Assembly (NCBI GenBank): GCA_002293185.1
Contig: DBCS01000008.1
Span: 1-64,000, forward strand
Source of the DNA: Flavobacteriales bacterium UBA952
Lineage (GTDB): Bacteria; Bacteroidota; Bacteroidia; Flavobacteriales_D; Crocinitomicaceae
DNA length: 64,000 nucleotides
Reading direction: 5' to 3'
Part shown: piece after piece, positions 8,473-15,896 of the stretch
How positions within the stretch are numbered: the first letter of the stretch is position 1
Layout: the number at the start of each line of letters is the position of its first letter
Made by a program: the position numbers and the translations under genes
The notes under the pieces: model-generated
The model's database searches: none
What the model was told of the DNA's origin: nothing
Seen by the model: only the letters and a program-made list of their open reading frames with translations

Positions 8473-9153
8473 TTATGGATTTGAACTTGAAACAGGAAGA
8501 ATTTTACCGTTAAAGTAAGCTCCGGAATGCAAGGCAAAATCGGCAATAAATTGTGCCATCTCTTCAGGTGAGGTAGGTGCGGTATATCCAGGAAAAGCAC
8601 CTTGGAGCATTTCGGTCTGAACTGCACCCAAACACAGGCAGTTCATATGAATACTGCCCGATTTGTATTCTTCAGCAAAAAGTTCAGTAAATGCACACAA
8701 CGCAGCTTTCGAGGTAGAGTAGGCGGCGAGACCCGCAAACTTTTGGCTTCCTTGAAAACCTCCCATGGAGCTGATATTTACAATATGCGCATTTGGTGCC
8801 AATGCGGGAAGTAGTGCCTGGGTGGCTTCCATGATGCCAATGACATTGACTTGGTAGCTTTCACTCAAATCTTGATGCGTTAATGATTCGAAAGGTTTAT
8901 TGATGAGTAAGCCGGCGTTGTTTATAAGGATATCAAGGGGTCCTTTTAATCCGATATTTTTCAATTGAGTACCCACATTGTGGGAAATATCTAGTGCAAA
9001 ACTACGGACGTTTGACTGTTGAAATTTTGCTTGCATCTTAGCTAGATTGCGCGACAGCGCAATGACTTCCGTATTGGGTAAGGCGGCAAAATGCTGCACA
9101 AGGGCTGCGCCAATTCCTTGACTTGCACCTAGTATGACAATTCGTTTATTCAT
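8473..9153 (-). CDS. SDR family NAD(P)-dependent oxidoreductase
   Basis: 226 residues, classical short-chain dehydrogenase/reductase. The Rossmann motif GASQGIG is at residues 9-15, NNAG near 78-81, catalytic Ser128/Ser129 in NISSMGG, and Tyr145-x3-Lys149 in YSTSK. The substrate cannot be read from sequence. Its ATG overlaps the end of the upstream paaE-like gene by 8 bases, so it belongs to the divergent arm of the phenylacetyl-CoA epoxidase locus and may act on an aromatic-degradation intermediate or detoxify one; that link rests on position alone. Confidence 0.9.
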   Translation of the reverse strand: MNKRIVILGASQGIGAALVQHFAALPNTEVIALSRNLAKMQAKFQQSNVRSFALDISHNVGTQLKNIGLKGPLDILINNAGLLINKPFESLTHQDLSESYQVNVIGIMEATQALLPALAPNAHIVNISSMGGFQGSQKFAGLAAYSTSKAALCAFTELFAEEYKSGSIHMNCLCLGAVQTEMLQGAFPGYTAPTSPEEMAQFIADFALHSGAYFNGKILPVSSSNP

Positions 9154-10210
9154 CGAAACTCACAATTAATTCGGGGCTGGTGGCATGCGCTTGACAAGTC
9201 AGGATATAGCCGTTGGTGACTTCTGCGTCGGTAAGTGAATGGTTCATGCGCATGGCAGCGCTTCCTTTGAGCACTTTTGCACGACAAGAGGAACAAACAC
9301 CTCCTCTGCAAGAGAACGGAGCGTCTAAGCCAGCTTTTTCAGATAGCTCTAGTATACTTTTATCTTGGCCTTGCATTTCAAATTCAGCAATTTCGCCATC
9401 GATCATCACTTTCACCTTGCTCTTACCTGAAAATGCAGAGACAGCTGCAGCAGGTGTGTTAACCTCGTTCACAAAAAAGAGTTCTTTGTGAATTTTTTTT
9501 GCGCTTACGCCGAAGAAGGCAAGTGTTTTTTCGGCACTTTCAATTAATTGTTGGGGACCGCACAAGAAAAAGGCATCTGCTTGTAGCATGCTCAAATTTT
9601 GTTTAATCTCGTCGTTGAGTGCAGCCTCGTCTACTCTCCCGTATTGCGCACTGGCTACCTCTTTTTGAGAATAGTAGAGGTGTGACTTGGTATTATTGAG
9701 TGCTAAAATTTCGGAAAGAAAAAGACTTTCTTCAGGGCTTTTGTTGCCGTAAAACAGTTGAAATGAGGTTTGTGCACCCGCAGATTTGAGCATACTCATG
9801 ATAGGTGTGATGCCAGAGCCAGCAGCAATAGCCACCACATTTTTGTGCATAGGTGCCCAAATAAAATTTCCTTCGGGTTCGAATACAATGATTTCAGCGC
9901 CGGCGCTGATTTCATTCAGATAATTAGAAACTTTCCCATTTTCAATAGCTTTTACACCAATGCTCAATGCTTCGTTTGTAGCGCTACAAATAGAATAAGA
10001 TCTTCTAAGTTGTTCGCCGTTCACTTCTATTGCTAAGGTTAGGTATTGACCTGGCGTAAATCTAAATTTGTCAGAAAGCGCAGCAGGCACGTCAAAAGTG
10101 AGTTGAACTGCTTGCTTTGTAAGTCTTTGAACATTTTGAATGGTCAAGAGGTGCGCACCTTTGGGTAAGGCAGCATTTTTATTGGTTTTAAAGCGGTCAA
10201 ATAAGCCCAT
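9146..10210 (-). CDS. paaE: PaaE-like phenylacetyl-CoA epoxidase reductase, copy 1
   Basis: 354 residues. It has a ferredoxin-NADP reductase module with the FAD motif RRSYSIC and the NAD(P) motif AAGSGITPIMSML, fused to a C-terminal plant-type 2Fe-2S ferredoxin domain with Cys301, Cys306, Cys309 and Cys339. PaaE passes electrons from NADPH through FAD and 2Fe-2S to the di-iron PaaA. An N-terminal extension of about 20 residues (MGLFDRFKTNKNAALPKG) is absent from the second copy. It lies 2 bases after copy 2 and overlaps the SDR gene by 8 bases. It could instead serve another oxygenase. Confidence 0.9.
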   Translation of the reverse strand: MGLFDRFKTNKNAALPKGAHLLTIQNVQRLTKQAVQLTFDVPAALSDKFRFTPGQYLTLAIEVNGEQLRRSYSICSATNEALSIGVKAIENGKVSNYLNEISAGAEIIVFEPEGNFIWAPMHKNVVAIAAGSGITPIMSMLKSAGAQTSFQLFYGNKSPEESLFLSEILALNNTKSHLYYSQKEVASAQYGRVDEAALNDEIKQNLSMLQADAFFLCGPQQLIESAEKTLAFFGVSAKKIHKELFFVNEVNTPAAAVSAFSGKSKVKVMIDGEIAEFEMQGQDKSILELSEKAGLDAPFSCRGGVCSSCRAKVLKGSAAMRMNHSLTDAEVTNGYILTCQAHATSPELIVSFDE

Positions 10211-10212
10211 AA

Positions 10213-11283
10213 TTAGTCGTCGAATGAAATGAGTACGTCGTTACTTGTTGGATGCGCTTGACAGGTGAGTATATAGCCTTGCGCTACTTCTTCTGGGGTC
10301 AGGGCATAATTGACATCCATGCTGATTTCACCTCGCAAAACCTTAGCTTTGCAGGTGCAACAAACACCACCTTTGCAGGCAAAAGGTGCATCTGCGCCAG
10401 CTTTATATGCGGCCTCGAGGATAGTCGGCCCATCGGAAGAAAGATAAAAATTGGTACGCTCACCATCCATAATGAGTTCAATTTTAGATTCGAAGGCAGC
10501 TTGCTGCGCATGCTCCGAAACGATTTTCTTTTCGACCGGCGCCGCATGAAATAATTCAAAGTGTATTTGTGCAGCACTCAGCCCAAAAACAATGAGCTCG
10601 TCTTTTACTGCGAGAATCATTTCTTGCGGACCACAAATATAAGCGCTACTAACGGTCTGATTTTTCAAAAAAGCATGGAGTAGTTCTTTGGTGCGCTGTG
10701 CGTCTATGCGTCCTTTTAATAGGGGTATACCAATATTTTCTCTCGAAAAAACATGAATTATGTTAATACGGTCTAGGAAACGATTTTTAATGGCTTCTAG
10801 CTCTTCTCTAAAAATGATTTCTGACATGCCTTTGTTGCCATAGAATAGGGTAAGCGTGCTGAGCGGCTCTTCTTTTAGAATGGTTTTTAGAATCGAAAAA
10901 ACAGGCGTAACGCCGCTTCCGGCAGCAAATAATAAATAATGATTAGAATTGCTAGGGTTGGGTTCAATTTTGAAATTACCCATTGGTGCCATGACCTCGA
11001 GGGTGTCGCCAGTTTGTAAGTGCTGGTTGGCATAAGATGAAAACTTTCCATTGAGTATTTCTTTAATAGCTACCCGCCATTGGTTTTCGTGGGGTGAACT
11101 ACATAAAGAATAAGACCTTCGAATTTCTTCACCGCTAATGTCGGTTTTGAGGGTGAGGTATTGACCTGAGGAAAATGTAAAGTCTTCTCGAAGTGCTTTC
11201 GGAACTTCAAAAGCTACTGAAACACAACCTTTGGTTTCTCTTTGGATGTTGCTTACTTTTAAGGTATGAAACTGTGTAGACAT
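10213..11283 (-). CDS. paaE: PaaE-like phenylacetyl-CoA epoxidase reductase, copy 2
   Basis: 356 residues with the same layout as the adjacent copy: FAD motif RRSYSLC, NAD motif AAGSGVTPVFSIL, and a C-terminal 2Fe-2S domain with Cys303, Cys308, Cys311 and Cys341 (CKGGVCCTCKAKV). The copies are plainly paralogous but diverged throughout, so duplication is old. It is the promoter-proximal gene of the minus-strand arm, opposite paaABCD, with its own promoter in the shared intergenic region (11303-11332). Which copy is the physiological partner of PaaABC is unresolved. Confidence 0.9.
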   Translation of the reverse strand: MSTQFHTLKVSNIQRETKGCVSVAFEVPKALREDFTFSSGQYLTLKTDISGEEIRRSYSLCSSPHENQWRVAIKEILNGKFSSYANQHLQTGDTLEVMAPMGNFKIEPNPSNSNHYLLFAAGSGVTPVFSILKTILKEEPLSTLTLFYGNKGMSEIIFREELEAIKNRFLDRINIIHVFSRENIGIPLLKGRIDAQRTKELLHAFLKNQTVSSAYICGPQEMILAVKDELIVFGLSAAQIHFELFHAAPVEKKIVSEHAQQAAFESKIELIMDGERTNFYLSSDGPTILEAAYKAGADAPFACKGGVCCTCKAKVLRGEISMDVNYALTPEEVAQGYILTCQAHPTSNDVLISFDD

Positions 11284-11302
11284 AGTTAAATTTAATCGAG
11301 GT

Positions 11303-11332
11303 CAAAAATAAGCAATTCTACGCATGGCTCAA
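11303..11332 (-). promoter_or_regulatory. Promoter of the paaE-paaE-SDR operon
   Basis: On the minus strand TTG (11332-11330), a 19-base spacer and TATTTTTG (11310-11303) match the Bacteroidota consensus. The start codon at 11283 lies 19 bases beyond the -7 element. Confidence 0.7.
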
Positions 11333-11370
11333 CTAACCTCTTTTAATGAACAAACTGACTTCAATCATGT

Positions 11371-11399
11371 TTTGAAGGCGTAGTTATTTTCTATATTTG
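11371..11399 (+). promoter_or_regulatory. Promoter of paaABCD
   Basis: TTTG (11371-11374), 17 bases, then TATATTTG (11392-11399), a full TAnnTTTG match. It lies 21 bases before the paaA ATG at 11421 and rules out the in-frame ATG-like start at 11397, which falls inside it. It diverges from the paaE promoter, leaving about 38 bases between the two -33 elements for a regulator. Confidence 0.75.
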
Positions 11400-11420
11400 T
11401 TTCATCGTAACAATTGTATT

Positions 11421-12359
11421 ATGACCCAAGCTGAACAAGAACGTCGTTTTCTGGACAAAATTGATAGAGAAATCAAGATTGAGCCCAATGACTGGATGCC
11501 TGATGAGTACCGCCAAACGCTAATTCGTCAGATTTCGCAACACGCACATTCAGAGATAGTTGGTATGCTTCCTGAAGGCAACTGGATTACCCGCGCGCCC
11601 AACTTGCGCCGTAAAGCAGTGCTTTTGGCAAAAGTTCAAGATGAAGCCGGTCATGGTCTTTATTTGTATTCAGCAACTGAAACGCTGGGTGCTGATCGCG
11701 AGCAATTAATGGACGATATGCACACTGGCAAGGCAAAATACTCCTCCATTTTTAATTATCCGGCACTTACCTGGGCCGATATCGGCACTATTGGTTGGTT
11801 GGTCGACGGCGCTGCAATCATGAACCAAGTTGCACTTTGCCGTACTTCATATGGTCCGTACGCAAGGGCAATGGTTAAAATTTGTAAAGAAGAATCCTTT
11901 CATCAGCGCCAAGGCTACGAATCTCTTATGAAACTTTGTAACGGCGCCCCTCAGCAAAAAGCAATGGCACAAGATGCCATGAATCGTTTTTGGTGGCCTT
12001 CACTCATGATGTTTGGCCCTAGCGACGCTGAGTCTACACATTCTGATCAGTCCATCAAATGGAAAATCAAGCGCTTTACCAACGATGAACTTCGTCAAAG
12101 TTTTGTAGATGCCACAGTTTCGCAAGCCCAAATACTCGGTCTTACCATTCCTGACCCGAATCTGAAATGGAATGAAGATAGAGGCCATTACGACTTCTCT
12201 GAAATCAATTGGGAAGAATTTTGGCAAGTTGTGAAGGGTAACGGACCTTGCAATAAAGAACGCATTGCTGCGCGTCTCAAGGCCAAAGAAGAAGGCCTTT
12301 GGGTCAGGGAAGCTGCTAATGCCTTTGCCAAAAAGCGCGCCATGAAAAAATCAGCCTAA
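11421..12359 (+). CDS. paaA: 1,2-phenylacetyl-CoA epoxidase catalytic subunit PaaA
   Basis: 312 residues from the ATG at 11421 (MTQAEQERRF). PaaA is the di-iron subunit that epoxidises the ring of phenylacetyl-CoA using O2. Visible markers are the acidic/His iron-ligand segments in VQDEAGHGLYLYSATETLG and CKEESFHQRQGYE, the two ExxH-type helices of the family, and the C-terminal PDPNLKWNEDRGHYDF. Length is normal. It is the first of four tightly spaced genes, paaABCD, and is driven by the promoter at 11371-11399. No other phenylacetate catabolic gene (paaK, G, Z, J, F, H) lies in this window. Confidence 0.96.
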   Translation: MTQAEQERRFLDKIDREIKIEPNDWMPDEYRQTLIRQISQHAHSEIVGMLPEGNWITRAPNLRRKAVLLAKVQDEAGHGLYLYSATETLGADREQLMDDMHTGKAKYSSIFNYPALTWADIGTIGWLVDGAAIMNQVALCRTSYGPYARAMVKICKEESFHQRQGYESLMKLCNGAPQQKAMAQDAMNRFWWPSLMMFGPSDAESTHSDQSIKWKIKRFTNDELRQSFVDATVSQAQILGLTIPDPNLKWNEDRGHYDFSEINWEEFWQVVKGNGPCNKERIAARLKAKEEGLWVREAANAFAKKRAMKKSA

Positions 12360-12374
12360 AACAATTCGCACAAA

Positions 12375-12662
12375 ATGTCAACAACACAATGGCCTCTTTG
12401 GGAGGTTTTTATACGTAGCAAACAAGGTTTGAATCACAAACATGTGGGTAGCCTTCGCGCGCCTGACGCCACTTTGGCATTAGAAAATGCCAGAGACGTC
12501 TATACACGCCGTTCTGAGGGCATCAGTATTTGGGTGGTGGAATCTGCAAATATTCACGCAACCGACATAGACGACGCCGATTCATTTTTTGAACCGTCCG
12601 ATACCAAAATTTACCGCCATCCCACTTTTTACGAGGTACCTGACGGGGTCAAACACATGTAA
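12375..12662 (+). CDS. paaB: 1,2-phenylacetyl-CoA epoxidase subunit PaaB
   Basis: 95 residues, the standard PaaB size. Family features are the N-terminal WPLWEVFIRSKQGLNHKHVG and the LEN-ARDVYTRR and SIWVVES segments. PaaB bridges PaaAC heterodimers in the epoxidase complex; it carries no catalytic metal. It lies 15 bases after paaA and 2 bases before paaC. Confidence 0.95.
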   Translation: MSTTQWPLWEVFIRSKQGLNHKHVGSLRAPDATLALENARDVYTRRSEGISIWVVESANIHATDIDDADSFFEPSDTKIYRHPTFYEVPDGVKHM

Positions 12663-12664
12663 GC

Positions 12665-13420
12665 ATGCAAGATCAAGCACTTTTTGAATACGTACTGCGC
12701 TTAGCAGACGACAGTCTTATTCTTGGTCAGCGCCTTGGTGAATGGTGTGGTCATGGCCCGATTTTAGAAGAAGATATTGCCCTAACAAACATATCTTTAG
12801 ACCTGATTGGTCAGGCTATTAGTCTTTATGATTTGGCAGCTGAGCTAGAAGGAGCAGGTAAAAACCACGATCAGCTCGCTTATTTGCGTTTTGAGAACGA
12901 ATATAAAAATGTATTATTGGTCGAGCAGCCTAATGGCGATTTCGCCATGACTATTTTACGTCAATTCTTTTTCGATGCATTTCGTTTACCGCTTTACGAA
13001 GCACTCATGCAAAGCCCAGTTTCGCAATTAGCAGCAATTGCAGCTAAATCAGTCAAAGAAACGCGCTACCACCTCAAGCACACTTCTGAATGGGTCATTC
13101 GTATGGGCGATGGCACGGATGAATCTCATGAGCGTGCACAAGCCGCAATCGATCATTTATGGCGCTACACCTCTGAATTATTCTACGAAGACAACAAAGA
13201 CGAGCAATTACAGGCACTTGAACAAGTCCCTTCGTTGAAAGGAATTCAAGCAAATTGGATGGAAACCGTAAAGACTGTACTTTACGAAGCAACCTTAGCC
13301 ATTCCAACCAACAATTGGAAGTTTGAAGGTGGTCGAGAGGGCCGACACTCCGAACACATGGGATACATTTTGGCCGACCTCCAATACATGCAGAGAGCCT
13401 ATCCAAACATGGAATGGTAA
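12665..13420 (+). CDS. paaC: 1,2-phenylacetyl-CoA epoxidase structural subunit PaaC
   Basis: 251 residues with the ferritin-like fold of PaaC, the non-catalytic partner that stabilises PaaA. Recognisable segments are LADDSLILGQRLGEWCGHGP, EDIALTNISLDLIGQA near the N-terminus, KETRYHLKHTSEWVIRMGDG in the middle and GREGRHSEHMGYILADLQY at the end. It overlaps paaD by 7 bases. Confidence 0.95.
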   Translation: MQDQALFEYVLRLADDSLILGQRLGEWCGHGPILEEDIALTNISLDLIGQAISLYDLAAELEGAGKNHDQLAYLRFENEYKNVLLVEQPNGDFAMTILRQFFFDAFRLPLYEALMQSPVSQLAAIAAKSVKETRYHLKHTSEWVIRMGDGTDESHERAQAAIDHLWRYTSELFYEDNKDEQLQALEQVPSLKGIQANWMETVKTVLYEATLAIPTNNWKFEGGREGRHSEHMGYILADLQYMQRAYPNMEW

Positions 13421-13899
13421 ACGCAGCGCAAATTCGCCATTACTTAGAAGAGGTCAGCGATCCTGAAATTCCGGTCTTGACCATCATAGACTTGGGAGTG
13501 GTTCAAGAAATTTATTTCACTGATCCAACCTGGATTATCGAACTTACGCCAACCTATAGCGGCTGCCCAGCTATGCAGCAAATTGAAGTAGATCTTCTCG
13601 CCAAATTACAGGAAAAAGGAATAGCCAATGCGCAAGTAAAGCATGTCCTTAGCCCTGCCTGGACCACCGACTGGATCAGTGAGCAGGGCCGTCAAAAATT
13701 ACGCATGTACGGTATAGCTCCACCGGTGAATGAATCCGATAAAAGCACACTTTTTGCTGAGCCACCGCGTGTTGCTTGTCCGAAATGCAATAGCATGGAT
13801 ACCAGAATGGTGAGTTTATTTGGCAGCACAGCCTGTAAAGCACAGTATCAGTGCAAGCAATGTTTAGAGCCTTTTGATTACTTTAAGTGCTTAAAATAA
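13414..13899 (+). CDS. paaD: Phenylacetyl-CoA epoxidase maturation protein PaaD
   Basis: 161 residues. An N-terminal DUF59/MIP18-like domain (about 1-100) contains VSDPEIPVLTIIDLG and TYSGCPAM, with the conserved Cys of MIP18-type Fe-S assembly factors. A C-terminal zinc-ribbon-like element follows (ACPKCNS, then CKAQYQCKQC). PaaD is needed to load or repair iron centres of the epoxidase system. It ends the operon, followed by a clear terminator at 13921-13940. Confidence 0.94.
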   Translation: MVNAAQIRHYLEEVSDPEIPVLTIIDLGVVQEIYFTDPTWIIELTPTYSGCPAMQQIEVDLLAKLQEKGIANAQVKHVLSPAWTTDWISEQGRQKLRMYGIAPPVNESDKSTLFAEPPRVACPKCNSMDTRMVSLFGSTACKAQYQCKQCLEPFDYFKCLK

Positions 13900-13920
13900 G
13901 TTGAGATAAATGCAAAAATG

Positions 13921-13950
13921 AAGACGCTAAATGGCGTCTTTTTTATTTTT
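13921..13950 (+). terminator. Rho-independent terminator after paaABCD
   Basis: AAGACGC (13921-13927) pairs with GCGTCTT (13934-13940) around a 6-base loop and is followed by a run of T (TTTTTTATTTTT). Confidence 0.88.
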
Positions 13951-13954
13951 ATAG

Positions 13955-13980
13955 TACTATGTATTGCATAATACATAATA
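13955..13980. promoter_or_regulatory. Probable PadR operator (inverted repeat)
   Basis: TACTATGTATT (13955-13965), a GCAT spacer, and AATACATAATA (13970-13980) form 11-base arms with one mismatch. The ATGT...ACAT core is the dyad known from PadR-family operators. It covers the TTG at 13964-13966, the likely -33 element of the padR-like gene, so bound regulator would block its own promoter. Confidence 0.7.
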
Positions 13981-13995
13981 AAACATATATCTTTG
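13964..13995 (+). promoter_or_regulatory. Promoter of the PadR-PspC operon
   Basis: TTG (13964-13966), 21 bases, then TATCTTTG (13988-13995), 15 bases before the ATG at 14011. It is overlapped by the inverted repeat at 13955-13980. Confidence 0.72.
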
Positions 13996-14010
13996 TATAA
14001 AATTTAGTAG

Positions 14011-14340
14011 ATGAATGTAGAAAATACACAGTCTCAGATGCGCAAAGGCATCTTGGAATATTGCATTTTAGGCATCCTCAATAATGGCGAGGCTTACCCT
14101 TCAGAAATTTTAGAAAAGCTCCGCCAAGCCCAAATACTTGTGGTCGAGGGAACCGTTTATCCGTTATTGACGCGTCTAAAAAATCTGGAGCTATTGGCTT
14201 ACCGTTGGGAGGAATCTACTTCTGGGCCTCCACGCAAGTACTATTGTATAACACCTAAAGGCACTCAGTTTTTTACTGATCTGTCCAAAACTTGGCAAGA
14301 ATTACAACTAGCAGTTTCCTCACTTACTCAAAATAAATAG
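14011..14340 (+). CDS. PadR family transcriptional regulator
   Basis: 109 residues, a minimal PadR winged helix: MRKGILEYCILGILNNGEAYPSEIL for helices 1-2, VVEGTVYPLLTRLKNLELL as the recognition helix and wing entry, and SGPPRKYYCITPKG as the wing. Such proteins are usually repressors released by a ligand or membrane signal. The next gene begins 2 bases downstream and encodes a PspC membrane protein, a pairing common in Bacteroidota, so the pair likely forms an autoregulated envelope-stress or membrane module. A perfect-core dyad over the promoter supports autorepression. Confidence 0.93.
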   Translation: MNVENTQSQMRKGILEYCILGILNNGEAYPSEILEKLRQAQILVVEGTVYPLLTRLKNLELLAYRWEESTSGPPRKYYCITPKGTQFFTDLSKTWQELQLAVSSLTQNK

Positions 14341-14342
14341 TC

Positions 14343-15896
14343 ATGAACAGAACAGTTTCTATACATATCCAAGGTTTTGCTTTTATCCTAGAAGATCAAG
14401 CCTACGAAGTACTCCGAAAATACCTCAATGATTTGTCTATAATTCTTCAACATGAGGAAGGTAAAGATGAAATACTGCAGGATATCGAACTTCGAATTGT
14501 AGAACTTTTACAAGCAAAAGTCAATGCGCAGCAAGTGGTCCAATTGGAACAAATTCAAGAAATCATACAATTGTTAGGTAGCCCTGATGCCTTTAGCGAT
14601 GAAGAAGCCAAACAAACTGATCACACGAAATTTGAAAGCACCGAACCGATCGCTCCGCACAAACGCTTTTTTCGAGATCCCGATCATCCTATTTTAGGTG
14701 GTGTGGCCAGCGGTGTAGCCGCTTATTTCAATATTGATGTGGTTTTTGTTCGGATTGCATTTGTCTTGTTTACAATGGCATTTGGGTCTGGAATCCCGAT
14801 TTATATCATCCTTTGGATTGTGACACCGCGTGCACTTTCCGCAAGTGAAAAACTCCAAATGCGCGGACGCGCAGTCAATGTTGAAAATATCAAAACGGAA
14901 TTCAAAGAGGCCGCCGAGCGTGTAGAAAAAAAAACATATAAATGGTCGCAACAATTAAAAACAGGCTCAAACCTGAGTAGCGGTCTTGGCAGATTGGCAA
15001 ACTTTATCAAAACGGCATTGGGTATTTTTTTGATTTTATTTGGATTAAGCCTGATCATTTCTCTTGGCGTTTTTCTTTTTATTGATCCAAAAATGATTCC
15101 TGCGCAGATCAACGGTGAATTCACCTCTCTTGGCGAACTCAGCTCCTTGTTTTTTGAAACGGCAGCACTCAATTCTTACACTTATCTTGGTGTAGCACTT
15201 GTTGGTTTTTCTTGGGGTTTGTCGAGTTTGTTAACAGGTTTCAGATTGTTACTTTCTTTTCAATCCAAATGGCTTAAAATGGGCTATTTTGCTCTTGGTT
15301 CGCTGACTGTGGTTGGTTTCATAGTCATTTTTTATGTGGGTGTCGCAACAACCAAAGACTTTGCAATTGACAGTGAATTGAGTAAAGAAATCAGCACTTA
15401 TTCTGGTGATTCTTTGAGTTTAGTGATTTCAAATGATATGCATCTGAAGGCATTTAATCAGCAGAAATTAAACTTGAGTGCCAATGGATTTGAAATGACT
15501 ATGCACCCTGACCAGGGACTTATTTTAGCTGAAAACGGAAAGCTTTATCATAGCGGTATTGTCGTCAACTACGAGGAATCTACAGATTCTTTGTATCATA
15601 TTCGCGTACTCAAAAGAGCCAATGCTTCTTCTTACATGAAAGCAAATATTAGGGCGGCACACATTCATTTTCCGTGTAAACTCGAAGGTAAAGCCTTGAC
15701 TTTTGCCAGTGGTTTTACCTTCCCAGCTGAGGACCGCATGCGTGACCAAGAGGTGGAGATAGTCATCATGGTTCCTACAGGAAAAACGGTTTTCTGGAAA
15801 GACCAAGTTGTGTATCCGTATGTTTCTGAATTATCGCCTGATCGGGCATCTAATAGCGCATATGTACATGGCGACGGCCAATACTCAGCGTGGTAA
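14343..15896 (+). CDS. PspC domain membrane protein
   Basis: 517 residues. The N-terminal soluble part (1-95) is followed by a PspC domain (about 105-165) with FRDPDHPILGGVASGVAAYF and a transmembrane helix ending YIILWIVTPR. Three more hydrophobic segments lie around 222-248, 280-300 and 310-335. A C-terminal extracytoplasmic beta-rich region (about 340-517) resembles the auto-transporter-adhesin-like or DUF-type tails of Bacteroidota PspC proteins. PspC senses envelope stress in enterobacteria; here the partner is the PadR-type regulator. The 3' end overlaps the convergent DUF5916 gene by 12 bases. Confidence 0.85.
   Translation: MNRTVSIHIQGFAFILEDQAYEVLRKYLNDLSIILQHEEGKDEILQDIELRIVELLQAKVNAQQVVQLEQIQEIIQLLGSPDAFSDEEAKQTDHTKFESTEPIAPHKRFFRDPDHPILGGVASGVAAYFNIDVVFVRIAFVLFTMAFGSGIPIYIILWIVTPRALSASEKLQMRGRAVNVENIKTEFKEAAERVEKKTYKWSQQLKTGSNLSSGLGRLANFIKTALGIFLILFGLSLIISLGVFLFIDPKMIPAQINGEFTSLGELSSLFFETAALNSYTYLGVALVGFSWGLSSLLTGFRLLLSFQSKWLKMGYFALGSLTVVGFIVIFYVGVATTKDFAIDSELSKEISTYSGDSLSLVISNDMHLKAFNQQKLNLSANGFEMTMHPDQGLILAENGKLYHSGIVVNYEESTDSLYHIRVLKRANASSYMKANIRAAHIHFPCKLEGKALTFASGFTFPAEDRMRDQEVEIVIMVPTGKTVFWKDQVVYPYVSELSPDRASNSAYVHGDGQYSAW

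Noticed and set aside
11397..11420. Longer paaA start at 11397
   Set aside because: It falls inside TATATTTG (11392-11399), the -7 element; the ATG at 11421 gives the family length.
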